Below, one piece after another: positions 41,448 to 54,236 of a stretch of 64,000 nt of DNA (the first letter of the stretch is position 1; each line of letters begins with the position of its first letter). Source of the stretch: Bemisia tabaci (Eukaryota > Arthropoda > Insecta > Hemiptera > Aleyrodidae). A model generated the notes under the pieces. That model was not told the origin of the DNA and did no database searches. It worked only from the letters and a program-made list of their open reading frames with translations. The stretch lies in contig NC_092793.1 in NCBI RefSeq assembly GCF_918797505.1, positions 49,402,243-49,466,242 of the forward strand, given 5' to 3'. A program made the position numbers and the translations under genes.

Positions 41448-42930
41448 CTTTAAGCTACGCTATTCAGTATCGTCCCCCTCCTCCGTGCAGTGTTGTATCC
41501 CTCAAAAACAAAAGGTCGACAGAATGTACTTTTATAGCAGCTCGAATTAGTTTTTATTAGAGAAGCTTTGTGCGATTTCCGTTTATAATCGGAGGACACT
41601 CTTTCTCGCCCTTTCAGACCGCTCCCTATTAGCTTTCACTAATATTTTAATTTAATACTAAGTCCGGATAATTCAGTCTTGTCTTTACCCTGTCATCACA
41701 AGAGCTTTAAAAGTTGGTGAAAGAAAGGGTTTAGTCCTGTGTATGTTGAATTTTCGACTTAAAGGGACCGACCGCTTCCTATCCAACTGATTGATAATAC
41801 TTGAGTACTTCCATGTATTTTACGCAAGAATTGCTCGGAGTAGTGGTAGTGCACTACTCTAAAACTGCATTGAATGAAGCTTTGGAACTAGGTTGTTCAA
41901 ATTTGGCCAGCTTTAATTGCTTTTTTTTTAAAATATAAAATTCCCCTCGCTTTTAAGGGGGCGAATTGAAAGCCTCGAGAAAATAAATTTTATAACACTC
42001 ATTTTACACCTTGGGTTATGGGGTAGACTTTGAATTTCTTTGATTATTCTATTAAGGGAGTATTAAATTAACCCTAAAAACTTACGATGAAACTGTACTT
42101 TGAGAAAACTCCAATTTTTCAGGAATGCCAAATAATTTATCGTCAAGTAGCATCTAAAGATAATTTTACATTTCAATGTCTAAAAATCGTCCACATCGTG
42201 TTACCGATCGAATCAGGTAAGTGTTTTGCTCTCGGGGAAATATTTTTTTTTTACTATTAAAAAGAAAAAAAAACCCTTAGAACATCTAAGGATCGTCCTA
42301 TGAACCGACCAATAAGCTCCAAAAATCACGATAAAAGTAGATTTGTCAAAGGGCCAGAGAAACTTCCGCCTTCTTGCTGCCACCCCTTCCCCGGCTAATT
42401 ACGCCACTGCCTGTTTTAAATATTCAATTGTTATCATTTTTTTTGTAAATTTTAAAGGTAGCTTTCGAAACCCAATACTTACCATCACCCATGTGTTAGG
42501 AATTTCTGTCTGGAATTTTCACCCGTCACGGGCCGTGATTACGTGAATCTATTTACTACAGAGGCACAATTAGTTTGAAAGCCCCCATTGTCTAAACCTA
42601 ACGGAGAGCCGAAATCACTGTTCTCTCGGCAAGCATTGTCGTCACAAAGGCCCATCCGGTCCGGAACATGGAGAATCAATCGCGTAAATGCTCTTGCTCC
42701 GAAGTTCTCCGTTCGCCAGACGATTGAACGTCCAAGTGGACGTATTTCTGTTAAACGGAACTATGTGCATTAAGACATGAACCCTGAGACCCATAAGAAT
42801 ATATGCACAACAGGGCTCACGTTATAATGCACACAGTTCCGTTTGGTAGAAATACGTCCAAGTGCCCCTCCATGGTAACCTAAACTGCCTTCAAGATCAC
42901 ACAATACCCGATCTTTGCACGATGTTACAA
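41448..42930. other. no gene; possible hAT end
   Basis: TAATTACGCCACTGCCTG near 42397-42414 is the complement of a CAGGCAGTGGCGTAATTA-type hAT terminus. No partner end was found. Otherwise nothing. Confidence 0.4.
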
Positions 42931-43073
42931 ATGGACGACATTTTGCAGTCAGAAATTACAATTTCTAGTTCGCCTGTAAAAACACACATAGGGAAACTAA
43001 TGGTACATACATTTACATTGTTTCTAAACAGAGCCAGCTACTGTATAGTTCTCAATTACAAAATGTAGTCCAA
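42931..43073. mobile_element. MITE, TTGGACTACATTTTGCAA family, copy 3
   Basis: The left end ATGGACGACATTTTGCA has decayed; the right end is ACAAAATGTAGTCCAAA. The inner GGGAAACTAATGGTACATAC matches the copy at 6953. Confidence 0.7.
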
Positions 43074-43677
43074 ATCGTGGTTTAAAATGCCTCTGTGCCA
43101 AGGAAATTACAGAGTGAGCTCTCAGACGCTGCCAAATTGGCTTTGAAAAGCAACGAATTAATAAAAAAAAATATATAAATATTTTTGAAAAATTGATTCT
43201 ACGAGTATTTACTCGGGTCAAACTTTTCTTACGCTTGCTTGGAACATATGTTGATGCCGACAGCTATTTTTTTTTGGTTCGTAAGAAAAATCTTTATAAA
43301 TCGGAACATTCAGCCCTCAAAACTCCAACCCCCATGTTTACAGCGAAAATAGAGGAGTTGACCTTGAATTTTCGTTTCATCCTATCAATGCCTTTTAACA
43401 ACTTTTGAGCATACGCTATCTTTGGGTTTAAACTAAAAATACTTTTGATGCACCGTAAAGCTCAGATAATTTTTTCGACACGTGTGCAGATCAGCCCCGA
43501 ATAAAGGTCCTCTCCCGCCTCGGGGTTTCAAGACGCCCACCGTGCCTCGCGAATTTTCGCGACGATTTTCCCGGAAGAATAAAGTTCTCGAAAGTTCATT
43601 CGTCCGGGTGACCGAGGTTGCCGAGTCTCTCGGGAAAGTCACGCGCGCGACTGATAACCCCGGCGACTCCTCCATTC
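43074..43677. other. no gene; partial MITE end
   Basis: GTGCCAAGGAAATTACAGAG and GCTGCCAAATTGGCTTTGA (about 43093-43148) look like a decayed left arm of the GCCGTGCTAAGG family. Confidence 0.45.
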
Positions 43678-43678
43678 T

Positions 43679-43927
43679 ACCGTGCTAAGGAAGAACACCG
43701 CATCAAAATTCGAGAGTTGCCAAATTTCCTTCGATAAAATTTTCATTTTTGAGGAAAGTTATGAATATTTTCCCTTCAATTTTCAGGAACTTCAGATGAA
43801 ATTGCGAGCAAAATTTTCTGAAAAATTGGAAAAAAAACATTTATAAGTTTACCAGGAAATTCGTGTTTCATCAAAGGCAATTTGGCAACGCCTGGAGGTT
43901 TATACGACGTTTCTCCTCGCACGGCAG
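43679..43927. mobile_element. MITE, GCCGTGCTAAGG family
   Basis: The left end ACCGTGCTAAGGAAGAACACC and right end GACGTTTCTCCTCGCACGGCAG are inverted. GTTGCCAAATTTCCTTCGAT is mirrored by CAAAGGCAATTTGGCAAC. The flanks (CATTCT and CATCGG) no longer match. Confidence 0.8.
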
Positions 43928-44331
43928 CATCGGCCAAGTCGGACAACGATCCGAGGCATCAATAAATCCGAGACACTCGGAGCGGGAGGCGGAGGAGCAT
44001 GGAGCACGAGGGTAGTTTTGTAGCGTCCCCCGTTCTCATTAACCCTTGTCTCCGTGTGTCAGTCCTGTTTAAGCTCCGCCGTTATTATTTCTAATGAAAG
44101 TTAACTTATATCGGCTCCACCCTCCCCGTCGCCATCGCCACTGTCGGCCATTATCAGTCTTGTTGCGCTCGCTGTAATCCGCTGAATCTTTGATGACAGT
44201 CGCACCGGTGAGCGTGTTAATCTCTCCTGCTCTCCCTTGTTGCCGCCGGAGACAATGTACGGTTGCAACCCCCGCTTTAACGAATCTAAACAATGTAATC
44301 GGGCAAGGCGGAAGTAAAGGTCGGAGGGCAA
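43928..44331. other. no gene recognised
   Basis: GC-mixed sequence, open in short overlapping frames only. Confidence 0.45.
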
Positions 44332-44336
44332 CGCTA

Positions 44337-44569
44337 CACAGTGGATCGAGTCAATGGGAGAGGTAGGACATGATTTTAAAACTTTAAAAGCGTTTATCTT
44401 CACTGATATGATATGTTGATGCTTTCATTGGTTTTCTCTTAAAATTTCTCTCTCCCTTGGGGTGTGGTAAGCACCCCTGAAAATTAAAATTGTGACGAGA
44501 CAAACGTAAAATTTTAAAAATTTTGCGAAAATTTATTGTCCGACTCATCCAAAGACTCGTTCCACTGTA
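44337..44569. mobile_element. compact Transib-like element, TSD CGCTA/CGCCA
   Basis: The left end is CACAGTGGATCGAGTCAATG. The right end, read inward, is TACAGTGGAACGAGTCTTTG (final G decayed to A). The flanks CGCTA (44332-44336) and CGCCA (44570-44574) match at 4 of 5. The inverted ends run about 45 bp, including TAGGACATGA and TCGGACAATA. Confidence 0.75.
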
Positions 44570-44574
44570 CGCCA

Positions 44575-45457
44575 TTTTTCGCCGCATGATAATTGATCTG
44601 CAACCTGTTGAGCTTGAATTTCCCTAAATGATGACCGATGAATGTCGGGGTGCGTTGCCACTCAAAATACGAAATGACGTCACGCGTTTGAAGGGTGATG
44701 TACTGATGTATCCGTTAATATTGCTTCCGTGATACTAAAGAAAGGCGTAACTCGCAATTTTTCGAAATCGAGATAATTTTAAAATTCGTCTAATCTCGTT
44801 TAGATAAAATCACTGAAAGAGCTCAAACAGCAAGATTCGTCTAATTAGTGTGAAAACCAGACACGTTAGAAAGCTGTAAGTGCGTAAAAATTGACTTTGC
44901 TTCAGACAAAACAGCCGTAAAGAGAATTATTCCGTCAGAGGGCCAATCAGTGCGGTACTTTTAAGTAAAACGGCGCCTTTTTCTGCCAATTTTTAACCTT
45001 CATGTGTTTGTTGTATGTCCAAAACACAACAAAAACCACATGCAGAACAAATCACTTTCAGCTGTCTTGCCTAAAACTAGCCTGACATGAAAATGAAAAA
45101 TACCCTTTTTATAAATTTGGGTTAACCCAGGTTGGTCGAATTGGTCGATTTTTAATAATCCAAATGATTCTTAGAGTCTTCCGGATGATCGGTGGCAATT
45201 CAACAAAAAACGGAGGCTTCTTTCAAAAATGTTCAGCTCAGACGTTACTGAGCCCATTTTCTGAACACCTCATTTATTTTGCACTTATGGCTCCTTTCGC
45301 TATCACGGCAGATCGGCCGTTGAATGCTGGTGTTCGGGCGGATCTTGTCATTTTTTTGCTGATCTGTAATCTGTTACCTGAAATCATAAAACCTCAATTT
45401 AGCAACTAGAGCAACTGTCCCGTTTTTTTTTAGTGTATAATTTAATGAAAGTAATGA
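44575..45457. other. no gene recognised
   Basis: Nothing that I can support. Confidence 0.45.
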
Positions 45458-45718
45458 ATATCGACGGTGAAACTACCAAACCACGTATCTCGTTTGCGGT
45501 GTTTAAAAATCTACGCTCGCATTTTATTTTTTTGAAGTCGACCAAATCAATATCATTCCTTGAAATTTTCACAGAATTTTCTCCGCACAAAGAGAAAAAA
45601 TCACAGAAATTTTCAAGACTAGACGTTAAGTAGTTTTTCATTTAAAAAATAAAGTATGACAGGAAGTCTGCGACGTCGCAAACCGAGATACGTGGTTTGG
45701 TAGTTTCACCGTCGATAT
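45458..45718. mobile_element. inverted-repeat element with about 41-bp arms
   Basis: The left arm (45458-45498, ATATCGACGGTGAAACTACC onward) is the near-perfect complement of 45677-45718, with one base inserted. Diverged relatives are near 29980 and 37985. Confidence 0.8.
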
Positions 45719-47207
45719 GAAACCTCAAGCCTGCCCAAGGCCTAGAAAATTTGAAAAAAAGTTCAAATAACACCTCAGCTTTCGCTGAATGATAAAGAGA
45801 CTACTCCAGCAGAACAGAGCGTTCAAAAAATGAAAAAGCCGAAATGGAATAAATAATTAAAATTTATTAAGCTCCAATAGTTAACGACTCGCTTCGGCTT
45901 CGGTGCCTCAGTAAGTCTCAGCAGAAAGCAATTATTATAGATCAGTCAAGTATCGGCGCTCTGATGGTGCCGAGTCTCCAGATATTACGCATTTTATCAA
46001 CTCGGTTTTATCTTAATCCTAGTCAGCGAGCGTTTTCTGAAGTTTATTGAACGTCAAAAAGACTGGAAACATGCATTCCTTCGATTGCGACGGTGGTATT
46101 CACCATTCGTCTTCTATTAAAGTTTATCAAGAAAAATAGCTGCCATTTTCTTTTGAAATTGTCAACCGAAGGCCAGGGTCATCTTGTGTTTTACTTCTCG
46201 TATTAATCAAACTTTTTTGTTGGAATTTCTCTGTGTGTTGTAAAGGTTGAATGGAAAATTCTTGGTTCATGCGACAGCTCCATCGTTGCATTTGCGTCGC
46301 TAAAACGCGTGAACTAAACGTCATTTTTTTTTTTGTTTCAGGTGTTTCCCGGCGGATTCGCGGACCGCGGCCTCAGCGAAGATTCGCGAACGCGAAACCC
46401 CAGTTTTCCGGCGGCACCAAGGTCCCGTTTATCCACGCTTGACCTGCCAATTGAGCGCAAACAAAAGAATCGCCGAGAAAAACGGGAAAACGGAGCAGTC
46501 ATCGGAGTTTTCCGTCGCGCGCAGACCCGATGCGCAGCGCCGTTTAACCGGTCACCGCCGCGAGTGTGACTCCCCCTGCACCGGTAGACAGCCGTTCCAA
46601 CCACCCGAAATTTAACCAATCGGAAGTCGTTTAACTCTTTTTTTTTTACATGTGAGAAAGGTTCATAGTCAGTTTTCTCGATGAGATTTCTTTTTTACAA
46701 TATGTGATCAGTGTCGGCCAAAGCATAGTGAATCGGACAGAACAACTAAATCAAATCAGTCGATTGAGGTTTACGCTTTGATAATCCATTATCAATTATC
46801 GTAATATTTTGCCTCGTCGTGGATTTTATCCATCTCTAAGAAGATAATCCGTTTCTTGCCCAGTTTTACTGTTAAATTTACAAGTCAACCTTGGATCGGA
46901 AATAGTGTCGGCCAAAGCGTAGTGAATCGGACGGAAATCACGATTGAACTGAAATAAATCAGCTGAAACCTTTTAAAAAATCTAGTCTCAACTATAGATC
47001 GGTATCTTGGGTACAATTTAAGGTTCCCAAGTTTTCCTTCGATATAAGCAAGGCGATCGCGTATGGCGTGAAGAAGGACATTACGAAGCTAGCTGCATCC
47101 CTGGATTTCACGTATCGAAGTGGACAAGGCACGAGCTCGCGGGGAGCGATAGATGATCCCTCGGGAACCGCGGACGAAGCCGCCGGCAGCGCCCTCTCAC
47201 GTCCGCT
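45719..47207. other. upstream region of the GH38-like gene
   Basis: A T-run followed by GTTTCAG at about 46325-46340, then GC-rich sequence to about 46570, could mark a 5-prime UTR exon. No matching donor and no element could be demonstrated. The sequence GTGTCGGCCAAAG..TAGTGAATCGGAC occurs twice (46711 and 46905). Confidence 0.35.
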
Positions 47208-47223
47208 TGAAAGACTAGCCTCC

Positions 47224-47235
47224 ATGGTGGAGTGA
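47224..47235 (+). promoter_or_regulatory. three-codon upstream ORF before the GH38-like start
   Basis: ATGGTGGAGTGA encodes M-V-E-stop and ends 14 nt before the main ATG. If it lies on the mRNA it could reduce initiation at 47250. The transcript start is not known. Confidence 0.4.
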
Positions 47236-47249
47236 TCCAGGAAGCGAGG

Positions 47250-47615
47250 ATGCTGAAGCTTTTCCGGCGCGGGACGTCCCGCTCTCTCGTGGCCGTCCTG
47301 CTCATCGCGTCTGTGACGACGCTCTGCGTGTACTATGCCAACAACGGCGGCCCGATCGAGAAGGTGGGCGACGGGCGCAACGGAGGTGGTGGTGGCGGTG
47401 GGGGCGTGGGCGGCGGCGGCGGGGATGCGAGTGCCGCGGGGGGTGATTACGGGGACCGCGAGGAAGGGATCCCTGAGGAGTGGGGTCCCGCCCAGGAGAC
47501 GAAGCCCGGCTGGTTGGAGTCGGACAGCTCCTCCGACCCTACCATCTGTCCCCGGGTCCCGGAGGCCGTTGCCGACATCGACACCGTCAAGCAGTTCGCC
47601 AACTTCGAGTTTCAG
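47250..47615 (+). CDS. exon 1 of a probable Golgi alpha-mannosidase II-like glycosidase (GH38), N-terminus
   Basis: 122 codons ending FANFEFQ, then a consensus donor CAG/GTAAGC at 47616 in phase 0. The ATG at 47250 has A at -3, and an in-frame stop (47208-47210) lies upstream without another in-frame ATG, so the start is firm. The protein has a short basic cytosolic tail (MLKLFRRGTSRS), an 18-residue hydrophobic segment at 13-30 and a Gly-rich stem at about 43-56. Then comes an acidic linker and a segment TICPRVPEAVADIDTVKQF. This is a type II signal-anchor layout, as in Golgi glycosidases. The junction with exon 2 gives FEFQ-PYWMKSREYWDNSFEERY. That resembles what I remember of the segment just before the GH38 catalytic start in insect mannosidase II-like proteins. 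The catalytic domain is outside the window, so the family call rests on layout and memory. Confidence 0.65.
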
Positions 47616-50600
47616 GTAAGCTCCACTTTTGCCTTTTTTTTGCCTAACCTTCAAGTTTCAGGCGCATTTCTCAATAATGACGTCGTTTCCTGTACGGAGG
47701 AACCAATCCACACTGGTCTTTCATTCGCCGCGGGTGAGTTTTGAGAACCTACTGCACTTAGAACTGATGAAGCGATTATGTCGTTCTACATGGTTCAAGT
47801 CAAAAAAAAGTAACATAACCTCATGCACAAATTTTGTGTGAGTCAGCTTTGTTAATTCATCACAATTTAGTCGTTGACAGGTTGTGAATCAATTGAGGAC
47901 TCATTGAACACAAGGAATTTCGATTGAAAGAAACATCTAGACGCAATATACCACCATAGCGTGAATTAGAGGCAAGGTATTGTGTTACTATACGATTATC
48001 GGCGGGAAATTTAAATGCAATGAATTTCTTATGGAGAGTGTCAATATGACGTCACATTGGCTATGGTTGAGTAAAGGCCGGGCGGATAGTGGATTCCAAA
48101 AAGATGCGCAATGACTAACCTGAATGGATTGGTCCTTGTAATTCTATTCCAAGGTTGCAAAGTTGACCCAAACAATTAAATTCTTAACAAAACTTGTCCA
48201 AGCAATGTCATGTCCACAATCTGCTGATTTTGGCGTGTAATCCAAGGAAAAATCAGTAAAATTCTCAATTTGAGATGCACAATAGTATCTTAGGAAAAGG
48301 TTGATTCGCGAATGGAAATGGTGTAACATTAAAATTTAGTCGCCTCACGTCCTCGCGTCTGGGAAAAATTGGACGAGCTGTCCAATTTTCATCGAAAAAA
48401 AATTTGTAGGGTGACCAACAGTCATCGAATGATCTATTTTGATCGGAAATGGTTCGAATTTTGATCTTGAACTGAGATCCTCAGAGAAAGAGAGAGCATT
48501 AAGCCCAAGGTGTACCTCATCAAAAAGAGCTTATGCATAATACAGCCCAAAAAGTTTCACCGGCCAGCAAGAAACGCCTCTGTTTGATTTGGGGGTACAG
48601 TTAAGTCTTTATTCGATATTAGTCGGAAGGAAAATAAGGTCAGAAAGCAAGAGACTAACCCCATTTCCCTCGGCTGGTTTTTTAGTTCTTGGTTTTCCTC
48701 TATCTCAGGACACGGTAGCTGGAGCCGGAGGCAGTAGGACTAATTCACAGAAACCGTCGCTCGTTAGGAGGCAGTGTATTTTCTGGAGTGGTAGGGACGG
48801 AAGTGCAGAATGTTAATTATGCCATTGAAAAAGAATATCGAAGAACGTGTAAGAAGCGCGGGGTGGGGTGGGAGGCGGGGGAGGAGTGCAGTGCCCTCGC
48901 CCTCCCTCGCCACGATGCTCTGATCTTGATCGCCGGAACTTTGAAAGGCGCGAAACACGAATTTCCCTCCCGCACAGTGGACGCTTTTCCGGGAATTTTC
49001 GCCATCGATTCTGAAAAGTTTTCACACCTGCGGCCGTTTATTTTATATTTTCCCAGGTGTGGACCCAGCTCCTTTTCTCAACCTTGTTACGTACAGTTTA
49101 GTGTTTATTTCTCGTTTTATATTTTCTCTATTCTCAACTTTTTTGGGCTATCATCTAAAATTAGGGTTTCTATTCTCTTGGAATTTGCAATAATTCAGGG
49201 AATGAACGAGTAGGCAAGGCACAAACTGAAGCATTCTTATTATATTCCGATATTTGAAGTATTCGATGTTTCTATCGACTGTTTTGATATCCATTGTTTT
49301 GCCACGTTTTTTAAAGACGGCCTAATTTCATGGCGGCATATCGAATGACGTACCCACTAAATTAGTCTTATCAAGAGATCTCGAACATTTTTTTGAGTGC
49401 TTCTCTCCTATCCCGAGACGTGAAAAGTACGTCTTCAAGCAAAACTCGACGCAATTTAAAGAAGAAAAAAATCAAGCAGAAGATTTTTTCAAAGATTAAA
49501 GCAAGTCAGGTAGCCAGAGAATTTTAAAATTTCTAGGAAACTGCCAGGAAAAAGTCAGAGAATTGGAAAATAAAAAAAAATCTAGAAAACTTTGCGTGAT
49601 TTCTGGCGGTCCGGCAAACTGAGAAAATCAGGGAAAGTCGGAGACGTTGCGGTGACTGGGAAAAGTAAGGAAAGAGCAGGGAAATTTGTAAGGAAAGTCA
49701 AGGAACTCCGTGAGCATCAATCGGCTCGGAAACTTCAGCCTGTTCAACTTCACCGTTCACTTCATTCAAGAGGGTAGATACTACTTCTTATCCATAATTT
49801 AAGTCTCTATGAGTGGAAATATTCGAAAAGTAGCAATGTTAAGCGTTTTTTTCTGTCTTTCTTTTCTATTATTCCTTTCCTTTTTTCTTTTTTTCAGTTC
49901 TTCTTCCTTTTTTAAAAAAGTTTTGACACAATTCTCATTCCACTGTCAGAAAAATTAAGATAATTTGAAAATTTGGACAAAACTTCTTTGAAAAAAACCG
50001 AAGAAGAACTGGACAAAAGAAAAAAGGAAAGAAAAATAATAAAGAAAGAGAGGAAAAAATACGCTTGATAGTGCTACACTTCGGAAATTTCCACTCTCGG
50101 AAGTTTTGCCAAATTTTTTATTCGGCTGTCAGGGAAATTCAGATAATTTGAAAATTTTGGAGTGAGGGGAAAGCAAAAGAAGTCAAGGGATTCGAAAACA
50201 AAGGAATCATGGAAACCTTGCCGTTGCGTTTCCGCCGGCGGTGGACAAGTCGCAACCCGGAGTGCGCCAAGGGAGTTTTGCAAGTCAATCGTTTGAAAAC
50301 CAACGCGTGTCTGTCTATAATTAAGCCCTCTCGAAAACTTCGCAAGTTGAGAATGTCCCGGTCGCGGCCCCCGGGGCTCCCGGGACGAACAAAGAATGCT
50401 GCGCTTTAATGATGGTCGTTCGGGGGTAGTTTTACAATGAATTAACCCCCTCCCCCGCCGGGGCCCGCTTCTCACGACAAAAGCCCTTCAACCAAGTTTT
50501 GCGCTTCACTTCCTGACTTTTTTCTCTAAACACTTCCGCCCTTTCTTCCGGCTTCGACCCGGCAAGTTTAAACACGAGGAGTAAGCCTTTAATACCGTTA

Positions 50601-51582
50601 GGAGTCGATCCGCTCACCAACTTATTAGTTTTATTTGATTTACATGTTTCTTCCCGTTTCCTCAGCTAATGATCTTAAAGGATCCCTCGTCTCCGGCCCA
50701 GAGCTTCGATATTAAGAAAAAAAAATTAAAGAAAAAAAATCAAGTCTAGCCATCTCCTCCGATTGGAAAGAGAAACAAGGCCGTACAAACAAGGCTTTTG
50801 TTCATGAAATATACCAATCACCCCTCATTAGAATGAAGCACTGTGCCAAGTACACTAGATAAAGGTCGAACATATAAACTGAATGTTTGTCGCTCTATAT
50901 CATCAAACGAACTTATTCGCTTCTACAAAGAAACATTTCAATTCGGAGGATCGTTTTTGTTCGCGTGATTCACTTTCCTTGTAACAGTTCGAAGAGGCAG
51001 CATAGAACGCGATGCTTCAAATCATACTTTTCTAGTGATTCATTCGGAAAGGTGACTTTAAGTTTGAAAAACAAAACATTTTACGGAACTGTTTTAGGTA
51101 ACTCTAACTTGAAACTCTAATTTTGCCGCCCACCCAAAATATGGTGATAAGACCCGGTGCACTCTTTCAATTGTGAAGTTGCTATAGCATAAACCTCTTA
51201 CTTTTAACTAATAACTTAGCCATTGTTAAAAACAGCTCGAAATGAGGTTGATTGATATGTTTTTTCTTTTTTTTTCGTGCATTTTACAATTCGTATTGTG
51301 CCATGCATTTGAATATTGAATGCAGTGTTAAATTAAATGCCTCGATATAATGTAAAATAAATAAAAAACATAGGAATAGACAAGGTCAGAAAAATACAAA
51401 ATATGTGACCGATCAAATTATCGATTAATAAGAATTTTCTGTAAATTGTAAGAGCCTTCAAGGTAGTTTTTTTCAACCACGAACCGTTATGTCTGCAGTC
51501 CCCACACCGGTTTCCAATTTCCTCCTAGATGCCTTAAATTTTGTGAATTTCATCTTTAAAATGGTATTGCTAGAAAAACTGA
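47616..51582. other. intron 1, left part
   Basis: Intronic sequence. GC-richer at 48840-48990, with low-complexity GAAAAAG/TTTTTC-rich DNA at 49860-50070. No exon with proper splice sites was recognised, and no element ends were assigned. Confidence 0.5.
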
Positions 51583-51845
51583 GTACGAGGGTAGCCTTGC
51601 TTTCTGAATAGAACAATTATTGGAGAAAATATAACAAAATAACCTAATCTGCTAAAATACATTTGTTTAAATGGAAAATGCCGCCAAATGACGTCATAAG
51701 GCGGCACATTTTCTCTTTTTTAAATCAATTTTTCTCCAATTTCCCATGTCAGAAAAAAATCATGAAAACTACCGCGAACGCAGCTCATTAGACACTCTCA
51801 GATGAAGCAATACGATTTTTGTGTGCAAATTATCTTCTACTACCA
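51583..51845. repeat. dispersed repeat with GCCGCC..TGACGTCA..GGCGGC, copy 1
   Basis: Copy in the opposite orientation to the pair at 57700-58210. It contains GCCGCC-AAA-TGACGTCA-TAA-GGCGGC (51681-51705), where the perfect CRE/ATF palindrome TGACGTCA sits between complementary arms. The shared segment GAACAATTATTGGAG marks one side. Confidence 0.8.
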
Positions 51846-52802
51846 TGTTCAAATTCAGGGGCTATATGGAAAGACTTCGCCCCTTTAACGATAACGTCCG
51901 AATAAAATCACGCCGCCAGCGCCAGCAACAACCGATGCGAAAGCAGCACAAGGCGCACATACAACTATTTTAACGCTGCGGTCACGCGTGTGGTAGGTCA
52001 AACTAACTGAAGGCGTTTTTTAATGCGACTCGCGCCACGATTCGATTCATTCCTCATTCCTGTGGATGTTCGTGCAGGCGGACGGTTGGAACTTCAATGG
52101 AGCGCTACGGCACACTATGGTCTGGGGGCGCCGAATTGTGGCCATAAATCAGGAAATGATCAGAATATCATGAAATTTGGTGTACTTATGTTTTTTGGGT
52201 CGCTGAATTCAAATTTGACCTTAGTTTTACAAAATTCTTAAATCCAAGATGGCGGCAGGCCCTTGAAACCAAAAAATTAGAAGAAAAGCCAAAATATGAT
52301 TAGAATACCACATTGAATGTCAGTTTAATGTTTTGAAGGTTGTCTAACTATAATATGAAATCTATTTTTCAATGATCAAGAGGTTATCAGGGCAGAAGCC
52401 CCAAAAATACGTATTTAATCCAGAAATATAAGAGGAGAAGAAATGATTGAAATTGAATCAAGTCAGTACTATGTTTTTCGGTCTATTGATCCTGACTGGA
52501 GCGTAAGTTAAAAAAAATGCACATTCAATATGGTGATATTCGTGTTAGCAAGACATATGGTATTAGCCCTTTAGGTCGCCCCCTCCCCGAACCAAAAATT
52601 GTCCCTAAAAATGTTCATTTCTAGCGATTTTTTAAAAATAATTTACTCTTTGATCATCAAATCCTGCTAGCAAAATTTTCTAGATATATTCAATACTACT
52701 TAGACCTAAATAGCTTTGACATTCTTATACTCATTGCAGGCTGTCAACCATTCTGCGCTGATTTTCATGGTTAGAATTATTATAAAGATTCTAGGCCTAA
52801 TG

Positions 52803-53297
52803 AATCGTGGCCAAAAATCCGATTTTGGAAAGTACGAAAATCTGGCAATCGAGCATATAATCCTTATCTACATCATTTACTAGGTGTGAAATGACCTATC
52901 AAATCTTGTGTAATTGTTTTTACGATCAGATATAAGGTGGCGAACTTCACATCCTCCGAGGTAAGTAAACAAACGTGAGAATTTAAAGTGCACGTTATCG
53001 TGTCTTGCCTTGTGTCGTTTTGTGATAAGTTGGCGTAAATCCCCGATCAAATATGGAAAAGAAAGGTGAAAGTAAGTACTTTTTGATGGTTTAATCGTTT
53101 TTAGTATTAAGATTAATTTTATGACCACCATGAGACTCCAAAGTTTTGTCCTAATTTAGGCAAAAAATTGCCTTCACCTTAAGTTTAAGTTATCACTAAC
53201 ACGAGCTAACACGTTCTTATCAGTGCAAGAATGTAGCTCATATGTTCCTCTAACAGGATATCATAGGTTTTTTTGCATCTTTTTGGCTCTGGGGCCT
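52803..53297 (+). repeat. long inverted arm, left
   Basis: Inverted partner of 53742-54236. It starts AATCGTGGCCAAAAATCCGA and ends GGGGCCTT. Frames at 52880-53131 (minus) and 53909-54175 (plus) encode nearly the same peptide because the arms are copies. ATGGAAAAGAAAGGTGAAAGTAAGT-like sequence in both arms is not enough to call a gene. Confidence 0.93.
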
Positions 53298-53298
53298 T

Positions 53299-53433
53299 CA
53301 GACCCAGACCCAGATCAGACCCTAAAACCTTGCGGATTACCATTCTCGGGTTGCCTAGCCAGGAATTGAACTCGGAACCTCTTGATCTTAAAGCCAGCAC
53401 TACAACCACTACGCACCACAGCGGGCCGAGTTA
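53299..53433 (-). mobile_element. tRNA-derived SINE (head region)
   Basis: On the minus strand the sequence begins CTCGGCCCGCTGTGGTGCGT and has an A-box-like GTGGTGCGTAGTGGTTGTAG. The B box is GAGTTCAATTCC, about 40 nt downstream. It continues into GGCTAGGCAACCCGAGAATG and a body ending near AAGGCCCC. Spacing fits a Pol III type 2 promoter, but pairing for a functional tRNA is not kept. It sits in the loop between the 495-bp arms. Confidence 0.65.
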
Positions 53434-53741
53434 ATACATTTGTATTATGTATACAGGCTGAAGAATAAAAAAAAATACCTAAGTTTTATCCACCATTTGT
53501 CGTTTTTCCGGAGAAAATATTGTTTTGCTTAAAAATGAGGTTTTTTGCAAAAAAACTTTATTTTCCGGAAATCTGGCAAGTGCTGGAAAAAAACTGATAT
53601 CATTTTCGGATTCAGCAGCCAAAAATACATATGAATCACCCTATATCAAATGTTGACCTTGTCTCATCTCTCTTATCTCCTTCTGCAATGAAATCAGATT
53701 GCGCAGAAAATCGTATAAGTCCTTCACTAAAATGACCAAAA

Positions 53742-54236
53742 AAGGCCCCAGACGCAAAAATACGCAAAAAAACCTGTGATATCCTGTTAGAGGAACATAT
53801 GAGCAACATTTTTGCACAAATGAGAACGTGTTACCTCGTGTTACCGATAACTAAAACTTAAGGTGAAGGCAATTTTTTGCCTAAATTAGGACAAAACTTT
53901 GGAGTCTCATGGTGATCATAAAATTAATCATAATAATAAAAACGATTAAACCATCAAAAAGTACTTACTTTCACCTTTCTTTTCCATATTTGATCGGGGA
54001 TTTACGCCAACTTATCACCAAACGACACAAGGCAAGACACGATAACGTGCACTTTAAATTCTCACGTTTGTTTACTTACCTCGAGGATGTGAAGTTCGCC
54101 ACCATGTATCTGATCGTAAAAACAATTACAGAAGATTTGATAGGTCATTTCACACCTACTAAAGGATGTAGATAAGGATTATATGCTCGATTGACAGATT
54201 TTCGTACTTTCAAAAATCGGATTTTTGGCCACGATT
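53742..54236 (-). repeat. long inverted arm, right
   Basis: Inverted partner of 52803-53297, ending 21 bp before the right end of the Transib-like element. Confidence 0.93.

Noticed and set aside
46333..46569. Coding exon after the TTTTGTTTCAG acceptor-like site
   Set aside because: The frame has no recognisable domain and I see no donor that would join it to the exon at 47250. At most a 5-prime UTR exon.
48971..48980. CACAGTGGAC as another Transib end
   Set aside because: Preceded by TCCCG, with no inward-facing partner end and no inner TTGGACATGA motif; probably a chance heptamer.
53340..53433. tRNA gene on the minus strand
   Set aside because: A and B boxes are recognisable, but the cloverleaf stems do not pair well and the sequence continues into a non-tRNA body. 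Called a SINE instead.
52880..54175. Two near-identical 83- and 88-codon frames as a gene pair
   Set aside because: They are the same segment in the two 495-bp inverted arms of a transposon; no splice structure or domain support.
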